Shown here one piece after another: positions 33,698 through 43,650 of a stretch of DNA of 64,000 nucleotides. Made by a program: the position numbers and the translations under genes. The stretch spans positions 8,583,501 to 8,647,500 of the forward strand of contig NZ_CP109009.1 of the NCBI RefSeq assembly GCF_036226685.1. Direction: 5' to 3'. The notes under the pieces were generated by a model. The model was not told the origin of the DNA. It worked only from the letters and a program-made list of their open reading frames with translations, and made no database searches. Source of the stretch: Streptomyces sp. NBC_00690 (GTDB lineage: Bacteria > Actinomycetota > Actinomycetes > Streptomycetales > Streptomycetaceae). How positions within the stretch are numbered: the stretch's first letter is position 1; every line of letters begins with the position of its first letter.

Positions 33698-34849
33698 TTA
33701 GTCGGCGATGTACAGGGAGTGCGGAAGCCTCGACATGCTCCGCGCGCCTGATTCGGTGCACAGCACCGTGTCACCCATCTTGATGCCGAAGCCCTCGTCG
33801 GGCAGATGCAGATTGGGTTCGATGGTGAAGGACATGCCCGGGGCCAGGATGTGGTCGTCGCCCTCGACGAGGGTCATCGGCTCCAACCAGCCGGGCGGGT
33901 AGGCCACGCCGAGGCTGTAGCCGATGCGGTGACAGCGGCGGCGGACCAGGTCCAGTTCGCCGAGGACCGCGTTGCAGGCGTCGTCCGGCGCGGGAGCGGG
34001 CGCGCCCGGGGCCGAAGCGGTGATCGCCGCCTCCGTCGCCCGTCCCACACACTCCGCGACCTCCCGCACCCTCTGCGTCGGCTGACCGACCACCGCCGTG
34101 CGCATCAGCACCGCGTGATATCGGTGCACCACTCCCGCGAATTCGATGCACACCACGTCGCCGCGGGACAGGGTCCGCCGTGACGCCATGCCGTGGACCA
34201 TCGCACTACGCTCACCGGAGACGACCATCGGCGGGATGGCCGCGTACTCGCTGCCCGCCTCGCCGAGCGCCATGCTGGCGATGCCGGCGAGTTCGGTCTC
34301 GGAGACACCGGGGCGAATCGCGGCGAAGACCTGCTCCATCGCGTAGTCGGCCATCTCGGCGGCCTGTAGCTGGTAGGCGATCTCGGCGGGCGACTTGATG
34401 AGCCGCTCCTCCGGTACGAGATTGGTCGCATCCACCCAGCGGACGTTCGGCAGCAGGGCACGCAGCCGGTCCCAGTTGCCTGGCAGGAGGGTGAAGGCGC
34501 CCAACTCGATGCCGAGCGTGCCCTGGTCGAGACCGCGCTTGCGCACGCTGTCCGCCATCACCTCGATCGAGTCCTCGGTGGCGATGTCGTACACCCGGGG
34601 GGAGCGCAGCCAGGACAGCATGTGCACCCCCGGCTCCTCGGTGGTGCGCGTGATGTACTCCGGCTCGGAGTCACTGGAGTCGATGACGAGGACCTGGGGC
34701 CACAGATATCCCACGGAGCTGACGCCGGTCAGCCAGTGGACGACGTCCGGCATGCTGACGAGGAGGCCGTCGAGCCCCTGTTCGGTCATCCGGGAACGCA
34801 CCCGACGCAGGCGGTCGTCGTACGTGGGCAGGCTGAAGGGGAGTTCCAT
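33698..34849 (-). CDS. M24 (pita-bread fold) hydrolase, Xaa-Pro peptidase/DoeA-like
   Basis: A 383-residue protein with the two-domain creatinase/prolidase fold. The N-terminal domain is creatinase-like (residues 1-135) and the C-terminal M24 domain has AIPPMVVSGERSAMVHG, GDVVCIEFAGVVHRYHAVLMRT and HRIGYSLGVAYPPGW. In metal-dependent M24 enzymes two Asp residues sit where this protein has the Glu of IEFAG and the His of YHAVL, so metal binding is altered, as in creatinase or ectoine-hydrolase relatives. It may cleave a C-N bond in a small molecule rather than a peptide. Operon context suggests catabolism of an imported amine. The exact substrate is open. Confidence 0.82.
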   Translation of the reverse strand: MELPFSLPTYDDRLRRVRSRMTEQGLDGLLVSMPDVVHWLTGVSSVGYLWPQVLVIDSSDSEPEYITRTTEEPGVHMLSWLRSPRVYDIATEDSIEVMADSVRKRGLDQGTLGIELGAFTLLPGNWDRLRALLPNVRWVDATNLVPEERLIKSPAEIAYQLQAAEMADYAMEQVFAAIRPGVSETELAGIASMALGEAGSEYAAIPPMVVSGERSAMVHGMASRRTLSRGDVVCIEFAGVVHRYHAVLMRTAVVGQPTQRVREVAECVGRATEAAITASAPGAPAPAPDDACNAVLGELDLVRRRCHRIGYSLGVAYPPGWLEPMTLVEGDDHILAPGMSFTIEPNLHLPDEGFGIKMGDTVLCTESGARSMSRLPHSLYIAD

Positions 34850-34889
34850 GGTGGACCTCTCTGTTGTGCGGTGGGGGAGGGGGCTTCTG

Positions 34890-36005
<1,116 letters not shown>

Positions 36006-36009
36006 GGGA

Positions 36010-36438
36010 CTACTCCTGGGAAGGGGTCATCGAGTAGGTGAAGAAGGCCGGCTCGCTGCCGGTGTTCTCCAAGTGGTAGGTCCAGCCGGGTGCGAGGTAG
36101 ACACAGTCGTCGGGACCGAGGTCGAAGTGGCCCTCGTCCCAGGTCAGACGGAGCTGCCCGCGGATGATGAAGTACGTCTCCTCGACCGGCCCGTACCAGT
36201 GGTCGCCGTCGGAAACATCGTTGTCACCGCGCGACGACCAGACGTTGGTGCGCTCGCCCGGATCCATCCAGGCCGCGCCGAGCATCAGATTGGAGCCGTT
36301 GCGCTGCTTGGTGATGAGGCGGGCGATCCGCACCTTCGTGACGGCCTCGGCCGCCGGTGTCACGGGGACCTCGGAGAGTGCGACGACACTGGGCGGCACC
36401 CGGCCGGGCACGTCGGTGGCGGTGGGGGAGATGGTCAT
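36010..36438 (-). CDS. Single-domain cupin protein
   Basis: A 142-residue cupin. The first motif is around WMDPGERTNVWSSRGDND with DHWYGPVEETYFIIRGQL following, and the second is APGWTYHLENTG. The usual metal ligands are only partly present, so it could be a sensor or auxiliary protein instead of an enzyme. GAGGA precedes the ATG at seven bases. It sits between the importer ATPase and the deacetylase genes and is probably co-transcribed. Confidence 0.82.
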   Translation of the reverse strand: MTISPTATDVPGRVPPSVVALSEVPVTPAAEAVTKVRIARLITKQRNGSNLMLGAAWMDPGERTNVWSSRGDNDVSDGDHWYGPVEETYFIIRGQLRLTWDEGHFDLGPDDCVYLAPGWTYHLENTGSEPAFFTYSMTPSQE

Positions 36439-36463
36439 ATCGAATTCCTCGTACGTGTGGGTT

Positions 36464-37633
36464 CTACTGGGTGGGTCGTACCGGCGAGGTGACCGGTACG
36501 AGGGCCGCGTGGTCCACGGGCCAGACGATCCGCGCCGCCGCTCCGGGCGCCGCGGCTCCTTCCTGTCCTGCCGGTTCGCGCAGTTGTGCGCGCACGTTGC
36601 ATTCCAGCTCGACGGAGATGCGTCGGTGGGCCCCGAAGTAGACGACCTCCGTGACCGTGCCGGTCAGGGCGTTGTGTCCGGGGGGTACGGATTCGCCGGC
36701 GGCCAGCAGCCGCATCCGCTCGGGCCGTACGACGAGCGCGACGCCCTCGGCGGAGCTGCCCGACGCACCGGCCTTCGGCACCGTGAGTTCATATCCCTCG
36801 CCGGTGAGCACCCCCGGTGTGGTGCAGCGACCGGGGAAGACATTGGACTCACCGAGGAACTGGGCCACGAACAGCGTCGCCGGCCGCTCGTACAACTCCT
36901 CGGGGGTGCCGACCTGCTCGATCCGACCGTCGTTGAACACGGCGATCCGATCCGAGAGGGCGAGCGCTTCCTCCTGGTCATGGGTGACGAAGACAAAGGT
37001 GATGCCCAACTCGCGGTGCATCCGGGAGATCTCCGTCTGGAGCTGCTCGCGCAGCTTCTTGTCCAGGGCACCGAGCGGCTCGTCCATCAGCAGGACGCGT
37101 GGATTGAAGACGACGGCCCGGGCGAGGGCGACCCGCTGCTGCTGCCCGCCGGACAGCCCGCTCGGCAGCCGGTCCGCCATCGAATCCAACTGCACCATGC
37201 GCAGGGCCTCGGTGACCCGGCGCGCGATCTCCGGCTTCGACACCTTGCGCTGCTCCAGGGGGAACGCGACGTTCTTCGCCACGCTCATGTGTGGGAACAG
37301 CGCGTAGTGCTGGAAGACCATCCCGAGGTCACGCCGGTGCGGCGGCAGATCTGCGACATTCGTGTCGTCGACCGTGATGGACCCCTCGGTCGCCCTGGTG
37401 AAGCCGGCGATCATGTTGAGCGTGGTGGTCTTGCCCGAACCGGACGGGCCGAGGAAGGTCATGAACTCGCCCACCTCGATGTCCAGCGAGACCTCGTCCA
37501 CGGCGGCACGCCCCGCGTACCGCTTGGTGAGCCCGTGCAACCGGACCGCGGCGCCGGTACGGGACGAGGCGACCGCGCCGGACCCGGCGGGGGCGTCGAA
37601 CGAAGTGGCGGTCGTGCCGGCGGTGTCGGCCAT
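36464..37633 (-). CDS. ABC transporter ATP-binding protein, spermidine/putrescine type
   Basis: A 389-residue ATPase of the PotA group. Walker A is GPSGSGKT, the Q-loop is VFQHYALFPHM, the signature is LSGGQQQR, Walker B is VLLMDEPLGALD, and the switch His is in FVTHDQEEAL. A C-terminal TOBE_2 domain follows (from about residue 300). It powers import by the two permeases encoded just upstream; its ATG is one base after the permease stop. Homology points to polyamines or similar cations, although the specificity is set by the binding protein. Confidence 0.93.
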   Translation of the reverse strand: MADTAGTTATSFDAPAGSGAVASSRTGAAVRLHGLTKRYAGRAAVDEVSLDIEVGEFMTFLGPSGSGKTTTLNMIAGFTRATEGSITVDDTNVADLPPHRRDLGMVFQHYALFPHMSVAKNVAFPLEQRKVSKPEIARRVTEALRMVQLDSMADRLPSGLSGGQQQRVALARAVVFNPRVLLMDEPLGALDKKLREQLQTEISRMHRELGITFVFVTHDQEEALALSDRIAVFNDGRIEQVGTPEELYERPATLFVAQFLGESNVFPGRCTTPGVLTGEGYELTVPKAGASGSSAEGVALVVRPERMRLLAAGESVPPGHNALTGTVTEVVYFGAHRRISVELECNVRAQLREPAGQEGAAAPGAAARIVWPVDHAALVPVTSPVRPTQ

Positions 37634-37634
37634 G

Positions 37635-38435
37635 TCAGCTCTTCCCCTCGCGCTTGCTGCGCCGCAGCAGTTGCGGTAGCAGGATCAGCGCGGTCGTGGC
37701 GACGAGCACGATGCTCGACGCGGCGGCGATCGTCGGGTCGGTCTCCACGGTGACGCTGCTGAACATCGTCACCGGGAGCGTGTGCAGGGTGGGGCTCTGG
37801 AGGTAGAAGGCGATGACGACCTCGTCGAGCGAGGTGACGAAGGCGAAGACCGCCCCCGAGAGCACACCGGGTGCGATGAGCGGTGCGGTGACCCTTCTAA
37901 AGGTGGTGAAGGGTCCGGCACCCAGCATCGCGGCGGCCCGATCGAGCCCCCGGTCGTAGCCGCGCAGACTGGTGGAGACGGCGACCACCACGAACGGCAC
38001 GGCCAGCGCGGTGTGCGCCACCACGAAGCCCACGAGCGTGCCCGAGAGGCCCCAGTTCAAGAAGGCCGCGTACACGGCGATGGCGGCGACGATCTGCGGT
38101 ACCACCATCGGTGCCATCAGAAGCCCCTGGATCAGACCCTTGCCGGGGATGCGACCACGGTCCAGGGCCATCGCCGCCAAGGTCCCCAGCACCGTGGCCA
38201 ACACGGCGACCGCCAGGGCGATCTGGAGCGAGGTCAGCAGGGAGTCACGCCACAGGGGATTGGAGAAGAAGTTCCGGTACCACTGGAGCGACCACTCCTC
38301 GGGCGGAAAGGTGAAGCTGCGCTTTCCGGTGAAGGACAACGGAATGACGATGAGCGTGGGGGCGACCAGAACGGCTCCCACCATCGCGGCCCACAGCCGC
38401 AGCCCTATCCCACCGCGGAACTGGTGGTTCTCCAT
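37635..38435 (-). CDS. ABC transporter permease, PotC-like
   Basis: A 266-residue inner-membrane protein with six predicted helices. The EAA-type coupling loop is visible as DRAAMLGAGPFTTFRRVTAPLIAPG. It is the second permease of the polyamine-type importer. It starts four bases after the first permease gene and ends one base before the ATPase gene. Confidence 0.92.
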   Translation of the reverse strand: MENHQFRGGIGLRLWAAMVGAVLVAPTLIVIPLSFTGKRSFTFPPEEWSLQWYRNFFSNPLWRDSLLTSLQIALAVAVLATVLGTLAAMALDRGRIPGKGLIQGLLMAPMVVPQIVAAIAVYAAFLNWGLSGTLVGFVVAHTALAVPFVVVAVSTSLRGYDRGLDRAAAMLGAGPFTTFRRVTAPLIAPGVLSGAVFAFVTSLDEVVIAFYLQSPTLHTLPVTMFSSVTVETDPTIAAASSIVLVATTALILLPQLLRRSKREGKS

Positions 38436-38438
38436 CGG

Positions 38439-39365
38439 TCAGTCCTCCTTCGCGGACAGGCCGAGCGCGGCCCCGGCACGGCTGACCCGGGAGACCAGCA
38501 CCAGCAGCAGCGCGGTCAGGGCGAGCAGGATCACCGAGAACGCTCCTGCGCCCCCGAAGTCGAGCAGCTTCTCGACCTTGGTGCCGATCACCTGCGCCAC
38601 CATGGACTCCTTTGGCGAGCCGAGGAGCTTGGGGGTGACGTAGAAGCCGAGGGCCAGGACGAACACCAGCGTCGTACCGGAGATCACACCGGGCATGGAC
38701 AGCGGCAGGTAGATGCGTCGGAAGCAGGTGAAGCGTCCCGCGCCGAGGCCGGACGCGGCACTCATCAGGCGCCGGTCGATTCCGCTCATCACGCTGTACA
38801 GCGGCAGCACCATGTACGGCAGCAGCACCTGCACCATGCCGATCGCCACGCCCGGTGCGGTTCCCAGCAGTCCACCGTCCCGTCCGAAGAGCGATCCGAG
38901 CATCCCGAGCGGGCCACCGTCCTGGAGCAGCACGATCCACGCGAAGTTGCGCGCCATCAGACTGGTCCAGAACGGCAGCAGCACCAGCGCCATCAACACT
39001 GCACGCATCCGCGGCCCCGTCACCGTCATCAGATAGGCGTAGGGGTAGGCGAGCAGCAGTGTGGTCACCGCCACCACCAGGGAGGTGAGGAGCGTACGCC
39101 CCATCACCCGACCGGTGGTCGGATCGGCTAGCAGGTCGGAGAAGTTGCCCACGCCCGGCTCCGGGTCGGTGAACGCCCGCCACACGATGTCCGCCAGCGG
39201 ATAGGCGAAGAAGACCAGCAGCATCAGCACGGCCGGTGCCAGCAGTAGCCACTGTCTGCCCTGTCCGCCGAGCACCCGTTGCAGCGGGCTCTTGGCGGGG
39301 CGCTTGGCGCGGTGCGCGTCCGGGCCCGGTGCCCGGGCCGCGGTACCGCTCAGGAGGTCGGTCAT
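38439..39365 (-). CDS. ABC transporter permease, PotB-like
   Basis: A 308-residue permease with six membrane helices after a basic cytoplasmic N-terminus. The coupling loop is SAASGLGAGRFTCFRRIYLP. It pairs with the second permease to form the importer channel, and the genes are packed with gaps of three bases on both sides. Confidence 0.92.
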   Translation of the reverse strand: MTDLLSGTAARAPGPDAHRAKRPAKSPLQRVLGGQGRQWLLLAPAVLMLLVFFAYPLADIVWRAFTDPEPGVGNFSDLLADPTTGRVMGRTLLTSLVVAVTTLLLAYPYAYLMTVTGPRMRAVLMALVLLPFWTSLMARNFAWIVLLQDGGPLGMLGSLFGRDGGLLGTAPGVAIGMVQVLLPYMVLPLYSVMSGIDRRLMSAASGLGAGRFTCFRRIYLPLSMPGVISGTTLVFVLALGFYVTPKLLGSPKESMVAQVIGTKVEKLLDFGGAGAFSVILLALTALLLVLVSRVSRAGAALGLSAKED

Positions 39366-39368
39366 GGC

Positions 39369-40421
39369 TCAGCCCGTCGCCCAGCCGGTCCACCGCTTGG
39401 TGGCCTCGTCCTGGTTCTTGGCCCACCAGGCGACGTCCTGGTAGAAGCCCTTCTCCTGGATGTCGTCCCGAGCGGTGTTCCACTCCTCGGCGAGCGGCTC
39501 CAGTTGCGGCTTGGCGTCCGAGTTGACGGCCGCATACGGCTGGTCCTCGGCGAACGCGGCCTGGGACTTCGCGTTGGTGGCGTAGGCGATGAAGTCCATC
39601 GCCAGGTCCTTGTTCGGTGCGCCCTTGGGCACCATGAGCACCGCGTAGGCCAGCATGTTGTCCTGCCAGATCGGTACGTACTCGGTGCCGTTCTTGGCGG
39701 CCATGTAGGCGCGGCCCGACCAGACCAGCGCCATGTCGGCCTGCTGGGACTCCAGGGCCTGCTGGCTCTGCGCCGAGGTCTCCCAGAAGCTGAGGTTCTT
39801 GCCGAGGGTGTCGAGCTTCTTGAAGGCCCGGTCGTAGTCCAGCGGGTAGAGCGCGTTCGAGGCCACGCCGTCACCGAGCAGTGCGGCTTCGATGGCACCT
39901 CCGGTGGCGAAGCCGGGCGCGAGGCGCTTGCCGGGGAACTTCTTGGTGTCGAAGAAGTCTGAGATCGAGGCCGGCTTGGCGTTCGGGTACTTCTTGGGGT
40001 TGTAGACCAGGACGAGCGAGTACATCGCATCCGGTACGGCGCAGTCGGAGACGGTGCCCTCGGGGAACTTCGACTTGTCGATCTTCTTGAAGTCGAGCTT
40101 CTCGGCGTACTTGTCGCAGGCCCCGACCGGGAAGAACGGCTCGGTGTCCACGACGTCCCAGGTGACGCGCTTCGACTCGACCATCGTCTTTATCTTGGCG
40201 TAGTCGGTCGGCTGGTCCTGGACCGCTTTGACCTTGGCTTCCTTGGCCCACGGGGTGAGCCATGCCTTGGCCTGGGCCTCCTGGTAGCCGCTGCCGTAGG
40301 AGGTGAAGGTGAGTTGCTTGCCCCCGCTGTCGGAGCCGGAGCCACTGGAACAGCCCGCGGTGATCATGGTGAGGGCGATGGCGACAGTCGCCGCGCCTAG
40401 GCGTCGCGATGGGAAGTGCAC
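39369..40421 (-). CDS. Substrate-binding lipoprotein of the polyamine-type importer
   Basis: A 350-residue lipoprotein of the PotD/PotF-like extracellular solute-binding family. The signal peptide ends in the lipobox ITAGC, with the lipidated Cys at about residue 24. The mature part shows the two-lobed binding-protein pattern with TFTSYGSGYQEAQAKAWL at the start and a late AYATNAKSQAAFAEDQPY. GTG 40421 has GGAGG eight bases upstream; the open frame extends far past it but would destroy the signal peptide. It is the first gene of the eight-gene operon. The polyamine assignment rests on family and context. Confidence 0.9.
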   Translation of the reverse strand: MHFPSRRLGAATVAIALTMITAGCSSGSGSDSGGKQLTFTSYGSGYQEAQAKAWLTPWAKEAKVKAVQDQPTDYAKIKTMVESKRVTWDVVDTEPFFPVGACDKYAEKLDFKKIDKSKFPEGTVSDCAVPDAMYSLVLVYNPKKYPNAKPASISDFFDTKKFPGKRLAPGFATGGAIEAALLGDGVASNALYPLDYDRAFKKLDTLGKNLSFWETSAQSQQALESQQADMALVWSGRAYMAAKNGTEYVPIWQDNMLAYAVLMVPKGAPNKDLAMDFIAYATNAKSQAAFAEDQPYAAVNSDAKPQLEPLAEEWNTARDDIQEKGFYQDVAWWAKNQDEATKRWTGWATG

Positions 40422-40442
40422 GTCCGGTCCTCCATCGAAGTG

Positions 40443-40463
40443 GCAATAAGCGCTTATTATTGC
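40443..40463. promoter_or_regulatory. TetR operator palindrome
   Basis: GCAATAAGCGCTTATTATTGC. Its core AATAAGCGCTTATT (40445-40458) is a perfect 14-base palindrome. It lies 22 bases upstream of the binding-protein GTG and about 60 bases before the TetR ATG, in the only AT-rich patch of the shared region. This is where a TetR dimer controlling both genes would bind. Confidence 0.72.
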
Positions 40464-40523
40464 GATGGAGTTCAGGTTGGCAATACCCTCCACCCAACAA
40501 GTGAGATCCAGGAGGGCACACAG

Positions 40524-41303
40524 ATGGCTCCACAGAGCGCGCACGTCGAGGGCCGAGGAAGCTCCGTACGCGCCGGTGACGCAGCGACCGAGGTCGACCT
40601 CACCGCGCTGCGCAGACTCCAACTCATCGGCGCGGCAAGCGAAGTGATCTGCCGCAACGGTGTGGACGGGGCCAGGCTGAAGGACATCGCCCAGGAGGCG
40701 GGCGTCTCCCTCGGCATGGTCCAGCACTACTTCCGTCGACGGGAGGAACTGATCAGCGAGACGATCAGCGCGATGCTGGAGCTGACGTTGGCCACCTGGC
40801 GCTCGGTGTCCGAGCGGGAGCCCGACCCGGTGCGGAGGCTGTTCGCCCTGCTGCGGTTCCAGGTCGCCGGCTGGGCCCCCTTCCCCAAGCGCTGGTCCTT
40901 CTGGATCGAGTTCTGGTCAGCAGCCAACCGCGACGACACCCTGCGGGCCTATGCGCAGAATGTCTACCAACGGTGGGAATTTCCCTTCCGTTCGGCTGTT
41001 GACGCGGGACTGGCCACCGGTGACTTCACACCCTCGGTGCCCGTGGACCGGGTCAGCGTCATCCTGATGTCCCTCGCCGACGGCGCGGCGGTGCACGTGC
41101 TGATGGCGGGTGACACGCTCGACGACGAGGGCATGTTCGACCTGCTCATCGACATGGCCTGCCGCATCCTCGGCATCAGCGACGAGGCCCGTGATCAGGC
41201 ACTGAGGGACCTGCCGCGGATCATCAGCCCGCACTACCCCGAAGAGCCCGAACCGAGCGACGGCATCGACTGGAGCCCGCTGATCGGGGAACTGCCCGCA
41301 TGA
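40524..41303 (+). CDS. TetR-family transcriptional regulator
   Basis: A 259-residue regulator. The N-terminal HTH is RLKDIAQEAGVSLGMVQHYF, preceded by GAASEVICRNGVDGA. The ligand domain follows (WSFWIEFWSAANRDDTLR), similar to the BetI/TetR_C_6 group often linked to amine or choline catabolism. ATG 40524 is set by GGAGG eight bases upstream; the frame opens at 40416 but that would overlap the operator. It is divergent from the importer operon and probably represses it until the imported compound or a product binds. Confidence 0.92.
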   Translation: MAPQSAHVEGRGSSVRAGDAATEVDLTALRRLQLIGAASEVICRNGVDGARLKDIAQEAGVSLGMVQHYFRRREELISETISAMLELTLATWRSVSEREPDPVRRLFALLRFQVAGWAPFPKRWSFWIEFWSAANRDDTLRAYAQNVYQRWEFPFRSAVDAGLATGDFTPSVPVDRVSVILMSLADGAAVHVLMAGDTLDDEGMFDLLIDMACRILGISDEARDQALRDLPRIISPHYPEEPEPSDGIDWSPLIGELPA

Positions 41304-41464
41304 CGTCCCGGCTGTCGATGCGGCACCGCCGGGTCGACAGGGCCGAACGGCCGCTCGCCCGAGGGGAGGGCTGAGGGGGGACGACCCGGGCTGTCCTGAG
41401 CCGGGCGCGCAGGAGGAGCGAGGGAGGTTGCCGGATCGCTCCGGGCAACACCGGGGCGCTGTCC

Positions 41465-42478
41465 ATGGACAAGTGGCAACCTCGCCGACTCCTCCGTGGT
41501 TGGCTGCCGGGCATGCGACCGATCGGTGCGGCACTGATGACCCACGGCAGCCATGCCGTGTACGAGACGTACGAAGGCGTGGCGGACGAGGAGACAGGAG
41601 CGGTCTGCGGCCCCGACACCCGCTTCCAGATCGCCTCGCTCAGCAAACAGTTCGCCGCCGCTGCCGCCCTGCTCCTCGTCGAGGACGGCGTTCTCGCACT
41701 GACCGACCGGGTGTCCACCTGGTTGGCCGACGCTCCGGAGCAGTGGGCGGACATCACCCTGCACCGACTCCTGACCCACACCTCGGGTCTGCCGCACTGG
41801 CACGCGCTCCCCGCCCTCGACCGCGAGGAGCCACCGACACGCAAAGAGGTCGTGGCCGACATCATGGGCCTGCTGCCCCGGCCCGGGCGCCGAACCTGGC
41901 ACTACAGCAGCCCGGGGTACGTCCTGGTCGCCCTGATGATCGAGCGGGCCAGTGGGTCCGACTACGGCGACTTCCTGCGTACGCGGATCCTCTCGCCGCT
42001 CGACCTGGCGGCCACGACCTTCGGGACTGCGCCGCCCGCGGTGGCCGCCCGTGGCCACCGGGGTCCAGCGGTCCGCGGTAGTGAGGACGTCTCCTGGATG
42101 CCCGGCAGCGGAGACCTGTGGTCGACCGCCCGTGATCTCGCCCGCTGGGCGCGCGCCGTGGAACGCGGGGAGCTGCTGGCCAATGGCTCCTTGCAGGCCA
42201 TGGTCACCCAGCACTGCGGAGTGGAGATGCGCGAGGATCCGCTCACCGCCACCGGCTACGGCTACGGAGTGTTCCTCGGAGAGTTGGCCGGGCGGCCGGC
42301 CCGTTTCCACCACGGTGACAACCGGGGATACCGGTCGTTGCTCGTGCGACTGCCGGAGGCCGACACCGGGATTGTGGTGCTCACCCACGACGAGTGCGTC
42401 GATCCGTACGCCTGGCTGTCGGAGCTCGTCCAACTGCCGGCCTTCCCCAGTCGTGGCGCCGGGGGCCGCTGCTCTTGA
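41465..42478 (+). CDS. Serine hydrolase, class C beta-lactamase/DD-peptidase family
   Basis: A 337-residue protein of the beta-lactamase-related family. The nucleophile motif SxxK is S58-L-S-K61, the Tyr motif is YSS in HYSSPGY near residue 147, and the third motif is replaced by HHGDN near residue 280. There is no signal peptide, so it is probably a cytoplasmic esterase or peptidase. The ATG at 41465 lacks a good ribosome site. It is convergent with the STAS gene, four bases apart. Confidence 0.87.
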   Translation: MDKWQPRRLLRGWLPGMRPIGAALMTHGSHAVYETYEGVADEETGAVCGPDTRFQIASLSKQFAAAAALLLVEDGVLALTDRVSTWLADAPEQWADITLHRLLTHTSGLPHWHALPALDREEPPTRKEVVADIMGLLPRPGRRTWHYSSPGYVLVALMIERASGSDYGDFLRTRILSPLDLAATTFGTAPPAVAARGHRGPAVRGSEDVSWMPGSGDLWSTARDLARWARAVERGELLANGSLQAMVTQHCGVEMREDPLTATGYGYGVFLGELAGRPARFHHGDNRGYRSLLVRLPEADTGIVVLTHDECVDPYAWLSELVQLPAFPSRGAGGRCS

Positions 42479-42482
42479 GCCG

Positions 42483-42851
42483 TCAGCCACTGCCCGACGG
42501 AGTCGATGGGCCTGCGGCAAGGGCATCGTCGACCGAGGCGTGGAGATGCAGTACGCCATCCAGGCCGAGGAGGTCGATCAGGCGTCGCACCGGAGGTGAA
42601 GGCGCGGCCAGCCGGAATCTGGTGCCGAGGGCCCGGTGCGCCTGGAGGAGGAGGTTCACCATGGTGGAGTCGGCGAAGGAGACCTCCGCCAGATCGACCA
42701 CCACCGCTTCCGGGCCCGTCATGGCCTGGTCGAAGGCGGCGGTGACCGGAGCGATGGTGTCCAGATCGAACTCTCCGCTCAAGATGAGGATCAAGGCTCC
42801 GCGGTCCCGTCGAGCAACGACGGGCGGTCTCTGATCAGCGCTCTGGGTCAC
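42483..42851 (-). CDS. STAS-domain anti-sigma factor antagonist
   Basis: A 122-residue single STAS domain. The phosphorylatable serine is Ser62 in FADSTMVNLLL, the equivalent of DSSGVG in SpoIIAA/RsbV. It should bind an RsbW-like kinase and free a sigma factor when dephosphorylated. GTG 42851 is preferred over GTG 42857 because GAAAGG is then at proper spacing. It is close to a PP2C phosphatase gene (43651), which is the enzyme type that activates such proteins. Confidence 0.88.
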   Translation of the reverse strand: MTQSADQRPPVVARRDRGALILILSGEFDLDTIAPVTAAFDQAMTGPEAVVVDLAEVSFADSTMVNLLLQAHRALGTRFRLAAPSPPVRRLIDLLGLDGVLHLHASVDDALAAGPSTPSGSG

Positions 42852-42945
42852 GTACACCTTTCAGGTGGTATGGGGCGCCTTATGGCACTTTGGGTGGCGC
42901 CTCACGTGACTCCTGGAGTTGGCGAGGTCCACGCTAAAAGTAACA

Positions 42946-42978
42946 GTTGCCATTTGACAACATTATCCGTGAGGCAAC
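42946..42978. promoter_or_regulatory. Near-palindrome plus extra half-site upstream of the STAS gene
   Basis: GTTGCCATTTGACAAC (42946-42961) is a near-perfect 16-base palindrome, and another GGCAAC half-site follows at 42973-42978. It lies about 100 bases upstream of the STAS start in a locally AT-rich stretch and just past the 3' end of the MarR gene, so it is a candidate MarR site. Confidence 0.45.
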
Positions 42979-43051
42979 AATCTGCTGTCATGAGTCACCT
43001 GATGACCGACCGCGGTGCACCGAGCGCGCACGGACACCAACGCGCGTGCGG

Positions 43052-43570
43052 CTACGCGCTGTCCGCGATGGGATGAGGGTCATGTTCCAGAAGCGGACGC
43101 CCGTCACTCCCCCGAAGCTCGGCGGCAGCTGCCTCATGGAAGGCGGCGAGCCCCTCCGCGAGTGCTTTCAGGGACACCGGTTCCATGACGGCGAGGACCG
43201 CTGCGACCTCGTCCATCCGAATCGCACGGTGCTCCGCCAACAGCGCCCGCCCGCGCGGGCTCAAGCGCAGCTCGACCTCGCGCCGACTCGTCGGGCTGGG
43301 ACATCGTTCGACGAGGCCCATCGCCTCCATGCGGTCACAGAGCCGGCTCACCGAGGGCGGACGCGATCCGATCGCCTCGCCGAGCGCACGCAGGTTCGTC
43401 CCCTCATGCTTTTCGATGACCAACAGGGCACGCAGCTGAGAGGGCGAGACCGTTCCCGAGGGCGCGGCGTCCTGGCCGCGTCCCCACAGGACCTCAAGCA
43501 GCTCGGAGGCGGCGCAGACTGCCTCGGACAGCTGCTCGCGTGGACGGGACGGACCGGTGAAACGGGACAC
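43052..43570 (-). CDS. MarR-family transcriptional regulator
   Basis: A 172-residue MarR protein. The winged helix spans SPSQLRALLVIEKHEGTNLR to VELRLSPRGRALL, with the recognition helix in GSRPPSVSRLCDRMEAMG. The start is GTG 43570 with only a weak ribosome site. It is divergent from the PP2C gene across 80 bases, where GACAG/CTGTC (43589-43604) is a small inverted repeat, and upstream of the STAS gene on the same strand. It probably controls this partner-switching set. Confidence 0.9.
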   Translation of the reverse strand: MSRFTGPSRPREQLSEAVCAASELLEVLWGRGQDAAPSGTVSPSQLRALLVIEKHEGTNLRALGEAIGSRPPSVSRLCDRMEAMGLVERCPSPTSRREVELRLSPRGRALLAEHRAIRMDEVAAVLAVMEPVSLKALAEGLAAFHEAAAAELRGSDGRPLLEHDPHPIADSA

Positions 43571-43650
43571 CCGCCCACTGTGTCACCCGACAGCCGAATC
43601 TGTCAGCCCAGGATCGCTCCCAACCAAGAACGAAGGACTCCCGAGAGACC

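Noticed and set aside
36164..37753. 529-residue open frame on the plus strand
   Set aside because: Antisense to the ABC ATPase and cupin genes, both of which show full family motifs.
43589..43604. GACAG-CCGAAT-CTGTC as an operator
   Set aside because: Only five base pairs per arm; too short to rank as more than chance in this context.
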